Source: Euclidia mi (taxonomy: Eukaryota > Arthropoda > Insecta > Lepidoptera > Erebidae). Taken from it: a stretch of DNA of 64,000 bases. The stretch spans positions 9,865,217 to 9,929,216 of the forward strand of contig OX123209.2 of the NCBI GenBank assembly GCA_944739405.2, in the 5' to 3' direction. Below the pieces are notes generated by a model. It saw nothing but the letters and a program-made list of their open reading frames with translations, made no database searches and was not told where the DNA came from. Below are positions 1 to 9,372 of the stretch, one piece after another (within the stretch, counting starts at the first letter, position 1; every line of letters starts with the position of its first letter). The translations under genes were made by a program, and so were the position numbers.

Positions 1-664
1 TTTTTAGACGTCATACTGTTTGTTGCTACTCGAGCACAGATCACACAATGTTTATTTTTGACACCTATGTATAAAACTTTTCCAGTTTTGTACCCTATAA
101 TAGCAGCGACACCAGATGCAGCGGAATAGTACTCTTGTATGACCTTTTAGACCAACAACAATCAGCTATGACAGTCAAAACAGGAATGCCATCTTTTACG
201 TCACCACATGCAATAGATTTGGAAGCTTCTTCTTGCGCAGCCGCTCGCATGCTGTCTTCTGCAGCTGATTGCCACCATGTAGCTATTTTGTTGTGACATT
301 TTTCATACTTCAGTTGACTGACTAGTGGCAGATCTACAGAAGCTAACACTTCATTTAAATTAGACCTGCCATTTCCAATCATCAAAGCCCCAGTTACAGC
401 ACCTTGATTGACATCGATGTCAGTAGTACATGTTTAAGAGGAAAACAACTGAAACTGCATATTGCACATATTGCATTTCATAGTAAATGTAGGTTTCAAA
501 CTGTCCTTCCGCTCTTTAATTACATTTATATTGTTCATAGTACAACCTGCTGTCGTATTGTGGTTATTGATTGTTTTAATTTGTTCTATAAAATATAGAA
601 AATCTATAATTCTTCGACCTTCAATAAAAACATTGGATTCAAACGGCACCCCCGCTTCAATAAC
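1..664 (-). pseudogene. Mutator-like transposase/YqaJ gene, N-terminal exon, left copy (cut by window edge)
   Basis: Read on the minus strand from 664, just after a TTTTTAG splice acceptor, through 1 and out of the window. The translation has a short GRRIIDF-like stretch, a CNMC metal-binding pair, then VIADCCWSKRSYK, which fits the first acidic motif of the Mutator-like transposase domain found in many arthropod repeat genes. A 1-2 nt frameshift near 127 separates SYKS from YYSAASG and is shared with the right copy, so the gene was already broken before the duplication. Frame is otherwise open here, unlike the right copy, which has an extra 1-nt deletion. Confidence 0.65.
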
Positions 665-1224
665 CTAAAAATGAAAATTTTATGAATTGTACTGCTAACT
701 TATGACAAAGGACAATGTATAATTTTGGCCCATGCACCGTTGGCATGCAATTTATAAACATAAATATTAACTCATTTTATGCTATAATAATCAAATATCA
801 GTATAAAACGGACACTTCAGATTCTCGTAAACATTTTAAATAGTATGACCGTTGATGTTATCGTATCCTATTAAACCCGCCGGCCATTGTAAATAAAAAC
901 AAAATAATCTCTTAGCATTTTCGGCGCTTTAGCGAAACTATTGACCGTTTAATGCTAATAAAGTGTATATGGCGTTAAAGCGCTTGACTGCGCTCGACTT
1001 GCTTTTTTGACATTCATTGTTCATATCAATCATTCGTCGATCTCATTCATGTTGTTGCTTGTCGCTGCGTCTGAGTGATTTCGATTTTCCAAGTTTCTTT
1101 TGATTTTTGTATAAATAACGACTTCACTAGAACAACGGACTGATTTCCTCTTGAAATTGACCTCTGGTAATGATTTACGGACCTATGAACGACAACTTGG
1201 CATACACGGATTTGATAAGCTAAC

Positions 1225-1345
1225 ATGGGTTCGGATTTTGATTGTGTATTTTGTGTCAACTGTGGCTCAGCCTTTGGTTGTATAATGTTACAAGATGAAC
1301 AAATTCTCCACTGCATACAAGAATGGAATGCTCCACGTTTAGTAG
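1225..1345 (+). CDS. Putative small Cys-rich first exon (left copy)
   Basis: ATG at 1225 opens 40 codons with a cysteine-rich start (CVFCVNC) and stops at a good splice donor, G|GTAAGA at 1346. A TATA-like box lies 108 bp upstream. It would be transcribed away from the Mutator/YqaJ gene. I do not recognise the protein and no downstream exon is evident, so this may be chance. An identical exon is at 9790-9910 because of the duplication, so its conservation carries no weight. Confidence 0.25.
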
Positions 1346-1410
1346 GTAAGATCTCTGATTTTGTTGTTGAGAATAACTCTTCTTCAAAATCTTTGTATTA
1401 TGTTTTATCT

Positions 1411-1470
1411 GCACGGGTGGCGCAGTGATTTAAGTGGTCGCCTTGCCGCTATACTACTGCGCCGAGTGAC
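1411..1470 (+). repeat. SINE-B head fragment (left copy)
   Basis: GGGTGGCGCAGTGATTTAAG followed by a tRNA-like stem and GCGCCGAGTG matches the head of the SINE at 20,434-20,597 (opposite strand there). The B box and body are missing. Repeated at 9976-10,035. Confidence 0.6.
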
Positions 1471-1693
1471 AATAATGCTCCCCCTTGTATGTTGATCAAT
1501 CTCCCAGAGATATCTGTCAAAAATATAACCTCAAAATTGAAAAGATTTTTGTATTATTTACGATTATCTGAAGTGTCCGTTAATTATATGGAATTTGAGT
1601 CGAATGTATACGTTATTTAGAACATCAAAAATATTTTTCCGTAACTAACGGCCTTGGGGCGAACAATGTATGGACGAGGAACAATGTCCTTTT

Positions 1694-2400
1694 GTATTTG
1701 CATTTTAAGCGTATAAAGCTAAAAGATCTTATTTTTACTAACACGAGACACACATGATTATAAGCTAGGTTTTACTCATATACGTTACCAAATCAGACGC
1801 TTTTGTAGTTTGAGATGACGTAGCTAATAAATAATAATAATATTCTACCACATTCACACAACACCATCTAGTCCCAAACTAAGCAGAGCTTGTACTATGG
1901 ATACTAGATAATGGATAAACATACTTATATACTTTTTTTTGTAAATACATACATATTATACATAGAAACACCCAGACCAAGACAAACATCCATGTTCATG
2001 CACACAAATGTTTGACTTGTGCGGGAATCGAACCCGCGACCTTCGGCTTAGCAGTCGCTTACACTCCCGCTGCGCCAACCGGTCGTCAGCTACTTCTGAA
2101 CTGAGGCTAATGTCATAAGATTTAGATCTTCAACCTTCAATAATAACATTGGATTCAAAGGGCACCCCCGCTTCAATAACCTAAAAATGAAAATTTTATG
2201 AATTGTACTGCTCACTTATGACAAATTTTGTATTTGCATTTTAAGCGTAAAAAGCTAAAAGATCTTCTTGTAACTAATACGAGGCACACATGATTATAAG
2301 CTAGGTTTTACTCATACACGTTACCAAATCAGATGCTTTTGTAGCTTGAGATGACGTAGCTACTTCTGAGCTGAGGCTAATGTCATAAGATTTAGTTAAA
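1694..2400. repeat. Local direct duplication split by a SINE
   Basis: 1694-1826 plus 2088-2130 (from TTTGTATTTGCATTTTAAGC to GTCATAAGATTTAG) is repeated as one piece at 2225-2396. The stretch between, 2131-2222, is a second copy of 620-711, including the exon start coding VIEAGVPFESN and its acceptor. So the upstream side of the Mutator/YqaJ gene holds small internal duplications. The unsplit copy serves as the empty site for the SINE at 1827-2087. Confidence 0.75.
1827..2087 (-). repeat. tRNA-derived SINE-A (left copy)
   Basis: On the minus strand: GACGACCGGTTGGCGCAGCG (A box), later GGTTCGATTCCCGC (B box), a tRNA-unrelated body and an AAT-rich tail. Flanked by 5-bp AGCTA duplications at 1822-1826 and 2088-2092. 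The local duplicate at about 2350 keeps the uninterrupted site. Confidence 0.9.
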
Positions 2401-2846
2401 TTCTGAAACAATAAGCAAGAAGTTCTAACTGCGTAAGAGTTACGCGACGTCGTGTTGTATTTTCATCAACTAAGCGGTAATAATACGATTTCAATCATAG
2501 TTTATCACAACAGTAGAAACATATACATCAAAATGAATAAAATACATACGCCATAATAAGCACAAAGTATTAGTTTTTATAATAAAACCACGGAGTTATA
2601 AAGTAATCAAAGAAGTTATAGATGAATAGATTCTTTATTATTTACAAATTGCCCGCCTTTGCAAAATTTAGGAACGTTCGGAAACCATCTGTTACTTTCT
2701 TATTTATTTTCCAGAATGCGGCAAATAAATGGGCTTAAAATGATCACATGGATATATTTTGTGTAATTATGTACAAATATAATTATATTAACCATTTTCT
2801 GAAAGTAATTATACATTAAACCTCCGTAAAATAAACCGTTACTTAC
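2401..2846. other. Non-coding stretch
   Basis: AT-rich, with no ORF, tRNA or inverted repeat that I can support. By position it would be intron or 5' flank of the Mutator/YqaJ gene. It recurs at 10,960-11,405. Confidence 0.5.
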
Positions 2847-3030
2847 CGATAAATAGTTTAGCTAAGCTTTTGAACGAAGCAGTGTCAAGTAACATATCAG
2901 CCATAAGTCGGCCAGCTATAAACTTGCCAGTATGAAGTCGGTCACCTTTTAAGATGTCGTAATACGAAAATAAACCAGGCTGACTTTTGGGCTGGCTGGA
3001 ACTACGCTGGTTTTTTATGAGTTTTTAATA
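2847..3030 (-). pseudogene. Exon-like coding fragment ending at a splice donor (left copy)
   Basis: Open on the minus strand and ending ATCG|GTAAGT at 2846, a canonical donor. In the right copy the same frame runs on without a stop from the gypsy integrase, giving an integrase-to-unknown fusion; here a G-to-T change makes a TAA just after the junction. The peptide (for example LHTGKFIAGRLMADMLLDT) is not one I recognise. It might be an upstream exon of the Mutator/YqaJ gene, but the donor is phase 1 while the exon at 664 reads in phase 0, so the link is unproven. Confidence 0.35.
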
Positions 3031-3275
3031 CGGCCCCTTGTCTGTCGTGATCCTAACTGGGCAACCGTACCTCGAAAACCAACCCTCGTACAACGTCTTG
3101 GCTTCAGTACTGGCAAGGATATCTTTAATTGTAAAAGCCTCCGGCCAGCCTGTTGCCCTGTCTATTGCTGTGAGACAATACCTATAACTATCTGGAGATA
3201 TAGGTAATGGACCTACTAAATTAACGTGTAAATGTTCGAACCGACCACTACTTTCGTACCTACCTAATCCGGACA
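3031..3275 (-). pseudogene. Ty3/gypsy integrase core fragment (left copy)
   Basis: Codes, on the minus strand, for the first part of an integrase catalytic core: HVNLVGPLP holds the first catalytic Asp position (here Asn, VNLVG instead of VDxxG), then YRYCLTAIDRATGWPEA and ITTDKG with the second Asp. The region with the catalytic Glu is absent. The Tc1 element at 3278-4868 separates this piece from its upstream part at 4871-4972. It is the 3' remnant of the old gypsy element. Confidence 0.85.
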
Positions 3276-3277
3276 TA

Positions 3278-4868
3278 CACACATCAACAAAGTCTAGGGA
3301 TATTTTATATTTCATCAAATATCTAAAAATCTATGAAGAATTTTCTGATACAGTAAATAGAAGAATCATAGATTATTTTAAGGTCTTTAATAAAAATAAA
3401 AAACATTTCGTGTTTTTTTTTGTTTTAAATAAAAAAAATATTTTTTTTAATCATCATGGAAAATTAGTATGATAACAACAAACATTTCTTCTTAAAAAAC
3501 TATTAATTTTAATAAAAATGGAAAAAATCTTGTAAAATCTAATCATTAATAATCAGTGTTGCCACCTCTTACATTGATTACACATCGACATCGATTGTTA
3601 ATACTTAAAATTTAATTGTCAATGTCTTGCTGCGGTATGAGGTCCCATGTCCTTTGCAAGTGTTCGTTAAGTTGTTGTTCAGTCGTCAAATTTGGTGGAA
3701 AATCTCTCAAAGCTTTTCGTTGTAACATGTCCCAGGCATGCTCGATAGGATTTAAGTCGGGCGACTGTGCAGGCCAATCCAAAACTTGAATATCGTGCTC
3801 TCGGAGAGCGGTCGATACCAGCCGCGCCGTATGGCAAGGAGCATTATCGTGCATGAGTAGAAATTCATGGCCTATTTGAGTTCTGTGTGGGACAATAACG
3901 GGCTCTACTACCTCCTCGTGGTATTTTTGTGCAGTCATGCTGCCTTGGATCCAAACGAGTTGGGTTCGTCCGCCAAGACGAATTCCTGCCCACACCATGA
4001 TTGTCCCGCCTTGGTATGGGTGGACCTCCTGAGGGTGCCGTAGACGGCTAACTCTCCCTGGAGCTCTCCAAACGCGTGTTCTTCGTGAATCCGGGTGAAA
4101 CCCAAACCGGGACTCATCGGTGAACAGCACCAAAGACCATTGTTCGTCACTCCATGGTAAATGCTCCCGAGCCCACGAAAGCCGCCGACCGCGATTGCCA
4201 CGTCGCAATGCTGGAACCCGCAATGGTCTTCGAGCATGAAGATCAACTTCATGTAACCTTCTTCGCACGGTTTGGTCGCTTACCAGCAGCTGGTGGTCCT
4301 CCTGGAGCCTTTGCACTAGTTGCAGCGCTGTGATATTGGGTTGTCTTCTGGCGGTCATTTGGAGAAATCGATCCTGTCTCTGCGTAGTAACACGATATCT
4401 ACCTGTGTGCTGTTCGGCCACATCTCCAGTACTGCGATAACGTGACCACAACCTTGATATCACATTTTGACTGGTATGTAGGGCCTCAGCAACGACGCGT
4501 TGAATTGCACCATTTTCTAACATGCCCACGGCTCGTAACATTTCATCTCGACTCAAATGACGACGTGACATGACTTTTAAAGTTCGTACGTCACGTTAAA
4601 TTAAAAAAGAAAAACAATTAAAAACCCTTTTCATTAATAATTATAATAAAACAGTTTTAACTTTCTTTAATGTAACGAATTACTAGCAAATTTGCCGCCA
4701 TATTTTGTTTATTATTTTGTTTTTTTTCTTTCCATGTTCAAATTTTGAAAATAGAATAAAAGAGGTTTTAATCTGTATATAAACTTTTTGTGGAAACTAA
4801 CAAGGTTCTAAACTATAAACTCGTAAATAATTTAGGATTAAGATATCCCTAGACTTTGTTGATGTGTG
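3278..4868 (-). mobile_element. Tc1-like DNA transposon, full length
   Basis: Perfect 26-bp terminal inverted repeats beginning CACACATCAACAAAGTCTAG, with TA at 3276-3277 and 4869-4870. The right duplication copy has the uninterrupted site at about 12,114-12,125 (GGACACAGTATGACG), so the insertion followed the duplication or is heterozygous. It carries one transposase gene. Confidence 0.95.
3612..4571 (-). CDS. Tc1 family transposase, one premature stop
   Basis: 319 codons from ATG at 4571. The N-terminal half shows paired helix-turn-helix motifs (AVGMLENGAIQRVVAEALH, then ITALQLVQRLQ). The catalytic core has Asp in LFTDESRF, Asp in LMHDNAPCH, and Glu in LNPIEHAWDML, with 34 residues between the last two, the DD34E spacing of Tc1. 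A TAA at 3612-3614 ends the ORF about 21 codons before the usual C-terminus; the same frame then stays open to a second TAA and codes for a family-like RGGN tail. The protein is thus near complete but lacks its last residues. Function known from the family: cut-and-paste transposition at TA. Confidence 0.93.
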   Translation of the reverse strand: MSRRHLSRDEMLRAVGMLENGAIQRVVAEALHTSQNVISRLWSRYRSTGDVAEQHTGRYRVTTQRQDRFLQMTARRQPNITALQLVQRLQEDHQLLVSDQTVRRRLHEVDLHARRPLRVPALRRGNRGRRLSWAREHLPWSDEQWSLVLFTDESRFGFHPDSRRTRVWRAPGRVSRLRHPQEVHPYQGGTIMVWAGIRLGGRTQLVWIQGSMTAQKYHEEVVEPVIVPHRTQIGHEFLLMHDNAPCHTARLVSTALREHDIQVLDWPAQSPDLNPIEHAWDMLQRKALRDFPPNLTTEQQLNEHLQRTWDLIPQQDIDN

Positions 4869-4870
4869 TA

Positions 4871-4972
4871 GTATGACGAATAACTTAACACTTTTGACAA
4901 TGAATGCAGACTTTAGACCATCGTTCTATGTCCGCGTTCATACCCGGCCAAAAATACTTAGCCGTAACTAAT
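4871..4972 (-). pseudogene. Ty3/gypsy integrase zinc-domain fragment (left copy)
   Basis: Codes on the minus strand for TAKYFWPGMNADIERWSK and a CIHCQKC pair, the second half of the HHCC domain. It joins 3031-3275 across the Tc1 insertion and 12,120-12,229 in the right copy. An in-frame stop follows QKC, so it is decayed. Confidence 0.8.
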
Positions 4973-5454
4973 TTTCTAGCTTACTTCGTAAGTAGATATT
5001 TTTATTTCATGTTAATATGAAAACAAACAGTATGCTATAACTAAATTATAAGCTATTTATCATATATACAAACAAAATAAATCTACTTATATAACTAAAC
5101 TATGCTAAGCTAAACTATAAAAACTAAATAATTAATGATAACAAAAGAAAAAATAAATCAATAAAAAAAGGAAATTGACTACGACGCGTCAAGAAATTCC
5201 TCCGCAATGCTGTCAGCTGGTAGCGTGCCCAGAAGGCTGGCAGCATTGCCACGTTGAATAGCAATGCTTAATCTTTCTGCGAAGTATAAACCAGCCCTCT
5301 GGTCACGGGAAGCGTCGATCAGTCTTTTGGCGATTTCTTTGTAAAGAGCGCGTGCACTTGGGCCCCATGGCCCCAGCGTTTCGACCCCAAACGGCTCAAA
5401 AACGTAATAACCAGATAGGTTTCCGTATTTGCGCCGTTTGAGGGTCTCTATATA
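4973..5454 (-). mobile_element. RLE-type retrotransposon, 3' end truncated by the duplication breakpoint
   Basis: Same sequence as 12,230-12,700: AATTTTCTAG target copy, a 3' UTR of about 200 bp, then the C-terminal coding region. At 5454 the match to the full element stops and the start of the next duplication unit follows. Confidence 0.9.
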
Positions 5455-5595
5455 AAAAAAAGTAGCTATTTTGTGCACTTTTCGATTGAAAATTAGAACA
5501 GACAATACTAAAACAAAAAATATGCGCAAATAAAAGAAAATAAAACAGATAAATACAAAAAAATAATTACCTTTTTTATTAAATTTCACGTACAA
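5179..5595 (-). pseudogene. Chimeric ORF across the duplication junction
   Basis: 138 codons. The C-terminal about 92 codons (from TLKRRKYGNL to EEFLDAS) are the end of the RLE retrotransposon protein. The first about 46 codons are hydrophobic and Phe-rich and come from unrelated sequence past 5454/5455. It is an accident of the breakpoint and not a plausible gene. Confidence 0.85.
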
Positions 5596-5622
5596 TAATA
5601 TTTAATACGAGAGAAGATAAGA

Positions 5623-6270
5623 TTAGAAGGTTGTGCTTCTGAGTGGCATCGACCTACACTTACGTGGGTCAACGATTTCTGGCAACAGGCACTTATAGTA
5701 ATAATTTACTAGTCTGGGGACCATTTCATTTGCCCAAAATTGATCGTCCCGCGTAACTCTCTCTACGTTCGTGGGCAATTCCTTTCCTATCCAGACCGCC
5801 AATAGACACAGATGCTTATCTGCAATGTGCAGTTGTCCTTGCACCTGATAAAACCAGTCGTGTTTCTGGTTGATGGTACCATCAAAGTTCCAAAATGTAT
5901 TTTTTTTATTATGGATAGCGTCATCGGCGTCTATTCCATACGACATAGGACATTTGATCTCTACTATACCTCCCTCAGGTGAAGCCCCCAGGAAAATGTA
6001 ATCTTTGTCAATAAACAAACCGCACTTATTTATTTTAATATTCTCTTGTCTTTCGATTTGTGCGATTACAGTAGCCTCATTTGTTTTCCCATGTCTTATC
6101 CTCCTAACATGATCAAGAGAATATGAATGCAGGTGGTTTTTTACAAGTGGTGCGGAACTTATATTTTTTCTTCGTTTGCAAACTTTGCCAAACAGTGAGG
6201 CTGTTAAAAGACACCTGCGCAACTCCAGCCAAAGTGCGCTCTCTGCTTGAAGAATTGTATTCCTTTCCAC
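5623..6270 (-). CDS. YqaJ-type exonuclease domain ORF
   Basis: 215 open codons, read from MERNTILQAE. LTASLFGKVCKRR, GKTNEATVIAQIE, then LGASPEGGIVEIKCP form the YqaJ/lambda-exonuclease-like PD-(D/E)XK core; the usual Asp of SPDG is Glu here, while the ExK of VEIK is kept. FYQVQGQLHIA and the C-terminal W and Y rich part also fit the family. Such domains act as nucleases on DNA ends; the role when fused behind a transposase is unknown to me. The intron-like gap at 6271-6324 and the basic segment upstream suggest it was the last exon of the larger gene. Confidence 0.8.
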   Translation of the reverse strand: MERNTILQAESALWLELRRCLLTASLFGKVCKRRKNISSAPLVKNHLHSYSLDHVRRIRHGKTNEATVIAQIERQENIKINKCGLFIDKDYIFLGASPEGGIVEIKCPMSYGIDADDAIHNKKNTFWNFDGTINQKHDWFYQVQGQLHIADKHLCLLAVWIGKELPTNVERVTRDDQFWANEMVPRLVNYYYKCLLPEIVDPRKCRSMPLRSTTF

Positions 6271-7911
6271 TTCTTCTCTGTTGTTGACCTAGGATCATAA
6301 TAAAGTAAGGATGATCGTTTCGCGCTATAAAACGTAACAAAATGTATGTATCTTGGCAGCCGTTACCTGTTCTTGAAGATTTTGTATAAATACATTTTTT
6401 ACAGCCTTATATTCATCTACGGTCATATCTGGTTTTTGACATTCTTCTCCATGATCTTCTTTGTCCACCAAGATTAATCGCCTCTTTGGTCGATAATTCT
6501 TTGGTGTGTTTTCTTTTCTTTTGAGTCGTGCCATTTCTAACCGTTTTAAAAACAAAAAGATTTAATCTATAATTTATTTAATCAGGATATTCAAATTCAA
6601 GTTTAATTGACTTAAGAAAAAAAGGTTTCATGTTATTACGAATTCATTCAACTTCGAATTAAAATAAAAACAGAATTAAAAAAAAATACCTGGACTCCTT
6701 TGAAAATTTGATTTATAAATGGTGTACTGAGGCTGCCCAGTAAAGGACACTACAGCGGCATGACATCATACGGCATACGAGTCTTTTAGTGAACAATTCA
6801 CACGCTTGCCTCCCACTAACTTAGCCACAATACTATTGAATTGTTCAGCTCTGTTATTTGTTACGTTATGTATGAGACTTTTAGAGTGGGAAGCTAGTTG
6901 AGTTGCATACTTCATAATTTTTTGAAACAAAACTTTTATTTGTGGCTTCAAGTTTTCTTCCATATTTCTTTCTTCTGAGCAGTAATATCTATCGCAAGCG
7001 GAATGGTCACCAAAGATATGCGAAGGGCTATTGAGAAGGGAAATTTATAATTTGTTCAATATGGCTTACATTTTGTGCCTTACGAAAACGTACTGCTTGT
7101 GTCACAGCCGTCCGAAGCCTTTTTGCCGGTCACCAGTAAGAAAACGTCTTTCTTGTAAAGGTATAGATGTGTCTTTACTTGCGTTAATAATTTTTCCGGT
7201 ATAATTTCGTAACAGATGGTTACTACATTCAATTTTTTGGATTTGATAGTTTGGGTACGGTCTGCTTTCTAAAATTTTTTTATAGGTGCTTGCGTCACCG
7301 TCGGCTATCAATGTACCGTATATTACATTTTGCCTTGCCAATGATGTTTTAAAGCCTTCGACAATAGCACTTTGTTCCATACTTGTCGAAGAACCTGAAT
7401 GGTTTTTGAAACAAATGTGGTTTTTAGACGTCATACTGTTTGTTGCTACTCGAGCACAGATCACACAATGTTTATTTTTGACACCTATGTATAAAACTTT
7501 TCCAGTTTTGTACCCTATAATAGCAGCGACACCAGATGCAGCGGAATAGTACTCTTGTATGACCTTTTAGACCAACAACAATCAGCTATGACAGTCAAAA
7601 CAGGAATGCCATCTTTTACGTCACCACATGCAATAGATTTGGAAGCTTCTTCTTGCGCAGCTGCTCGCATGCTGTCTTCTGCAGCTGATTGCCACCATGT
7701 AGCTATTTTGTTGTGACTTTTTCATACGTCAGTTGACTGACTAGTGGCAGATCTACAGAAGCTAACACTTCATTTAAATTAGACCTGCCATTTCCAATCA
7801 TCAAAGCCCCAGTTACAGCACCTTGATTGACATCGATGTCAGTAGTACATGTTTAAGAGGAAAACAACTGAAATTGCATATTGCACATATTGCATTTCAT
7901 AGTAAATGTAG
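5623..7911 (-). pseudogene. Mutator-like transposase / YqaJ nuclease gene, right copy, main part
   Basis: Minus strand, continued from 9229-9050 across a hAT insertion. In order: a CNMC-type metal site, DIDVNQGAVTGA, the VIADCCW motif (first Asp), then 7464-7102 with ICARVA, FKNHSGSSTSMEQ, a LIADGDASTY motif (second Asp) and IECSNHLLRNY. This order is that of the Mutator-like transposase domain. After a broken stretch come NVTNNRAEQFNSIVAKLVGGKR (6963-6766), a basic linker (6555-6325), and the YqaJ domain (6270-5623). Breaks: frameshift near 7550 shared with the left copy, a 1-nt deletion near 7718 unique to this copy, and several breaks between 7102 and 6963. Whether it was a transposon gene or a domesticated one cannot be told here. 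Confidence 0.7.
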
Positions 7912-9049
7912 TAGGCATGAGACCGATATATCAAAACGAAACTGAAATCCGATTGCAGTCAGAAATCGTATCGTATCGATTTTCCAATATGAGAAAACCG
8001 ATTTTAGAAAACGTAAAACAATACCACGATAACGCAAACAATCTAATCCAAACCAAACGGAAACTGTGCAAGCGCAACCAAACTACAAAGTAAATCTAAA
8101 GCTTAGGATTTCGATAGTTTTCATATTCATTCGTTCTCTTTCACTCTACCCAACGACTACTTAGTTAGAATGAGAGAGAGCGAATTTCATATCCTTTTCT
8201 TTCTTACTTAGTGATCCGTTTAAAGAGCAAAAGAGATGAAGCGAATATCGATCGTTGCCAAGCAAGCCAGTCGTAGTACCTAGTGCGTTATGGATTTTGG
8301 CGGTTTTATGAATTGCAGATTGAATAGAAAAAATAAAACTAAACATCGAGGCGATAAGATCTAATTCAGATTGCAACTATTTAATGTTTGTTTTGAAAAA
8401 TGCAAATAGATTTAATAGTTATGTTTTTATAGTTAGGGATTTATGTTTGGAGAGTTTTGAGTTTGACTTGATCAATGATTATTTGTTCACTTGACCTAGG
8501 TGACACGTGCGTAATAATAATAAAATTAAGTACCTATATTTGGTTTTCGTGAAATAGTTTGTTTGGCGACTGTGTTTTTTAACAATTAGTTTTAGGTAGT
8601 TAGTAGGTTAGGATTGTAAAGTGTAAATAAATAGAAACAATTCGTGTTGTGTATTTTTAGTTTGTTTGGCGACTGAGTTTTTTAACAATTAGTTTTAGGT
8701 AGTTAGTAGGTTAGGATTGTAAAGTGTAAATAAATAGAAACAATTCGTGTTGTGTAATTTTAGTTTGTTTGGCGACTGAGTTTTTTAACAATTAGTTTTA
8801 GGTAGTTAGTAGGTTTTCTTTTTCAATATGTCACGCAAACCAAGCGAAATATGGACGCATGACATGACAATACAATAAGTATTCGATTGTTTGCGTTTGT
8901 CTACGCAACTAGTAACTACGCTCGTCCGGCTCGTCGCTCCGACATCCGCTACAGAAATCGATTTCTAAAATCGGTTTTTGAAATCGATTTCAGTATCTGA
9001 AATCGAATTTGTATCGGTTTGCGGAAAAATCTGAAAACGCCCATGCCTA
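7912..9049. mobile_element. Non-autonomous hAT-type element
   Basis: 1,138 bp with TIRs starting TAGGCATG and ending CATGCCTA, flanked by perfect 8-bp duplications AAATGTAG (7904-7911 and 9050-9057). The left duplication copy holds the single, uninterrupted AAATGTAG at 485-492. An 8-bp target duplication and this TIR type fit the hAT superfamily. I see no transposase; the small ORF at 8161-8376 has no recognisable features. Confidence 0.93.
8556..8816. repeat. 103-bp tandem repeat inside the hAT element
   Basis: Three starts of AGTTTGTTTGGCGACTG at 8556, 8659 and 8762: two full 103-bp units and one partial unit ending near 8816. Confidence 0.95.
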
Positions 9050-9229
9050 AAATGTAGGTTTCAAACTGTCCTTCCGCTCTTTAACTACATTTATATTGTT
9101 CATAGTACAACCTGCTGTCGTATTGTGGTTATTGATTGTTTTAATTTGTTCTATAAAATATAGGAAATCTATAATTCTTCGACCTTCAATAAAAACATTG
9201 GATTCAAACGGCACCCCCGCTTCAATAAC
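9050..9229 (-). pseudogene. Mutator-like gene exon start, right copy, cut by hAT
   Basis: Begins after a TTTTTAG acceptor and codes for VIEAGVPFESN and onward, as at 664 in the left copy. The hAT element interrupts it after the codons for KPTFTM-like sequence; the frame resumes at 7911. Confidence 0.7.
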
Positions 9230-9372
9230 CTAAAAATGAAAATTTTATGAATTGTACTGCTAACTTATGACAAAGGACAGTGTATAATTTTGGCCCATGC
9301 ACCGTTGGCATGCAATTTATAAACATAAATATTAACTCATTTTATGCTATAATAATCAAATATCAGTATAAA

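Larger units (their letters stand above)
808..1580. mobile_element. Possible TIR-bounded element (left copy)
   Basis: ACGGACACTTCAGAT at 808-822 is exactly mirrored at 1566-1580, and similarity goes on inward to about 25 bp with two mismatches. No convincing target duplication flanks it. It encloses a TATA-like box (TATAAATA, 1110-1117) and a small open exon-like ORF at 1225-1345. The same structure recurs at 9373-10,145 in the right copy. Confidence 0.45.
1..5454. repeat. Left copy of tandem segmental duplication (partial)
   Basis: Bases 1-5454 match 7424-12,700 almost base for base once three insertions are removed; I see only scattered substitutions. The match ends at 5454 against 12,700, both after the string GAGGGTCTC inside an RLE retrotransposon. 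From this I infer that the right copy begins at 5455 and that the left copy starts about 2 kb before the window. Block length without insertions is about 5.8 kb. A Tc1 element (3278-4868) is present only in this copy. Confidence 0.9.

Noticed and set aside
2014..2084. tRNA gene on the minus strand
   Set aside because: A and B boxes are there, but it is the head of a SINE with body, tail and target duplication, and recurs at 10,579 and 34,017.
8161..8376. 71-codon ORF inside the hAT element as a transposase remnant
   Set aside because: It shows no hAT motif such as the dimerisation region or zinc finger.
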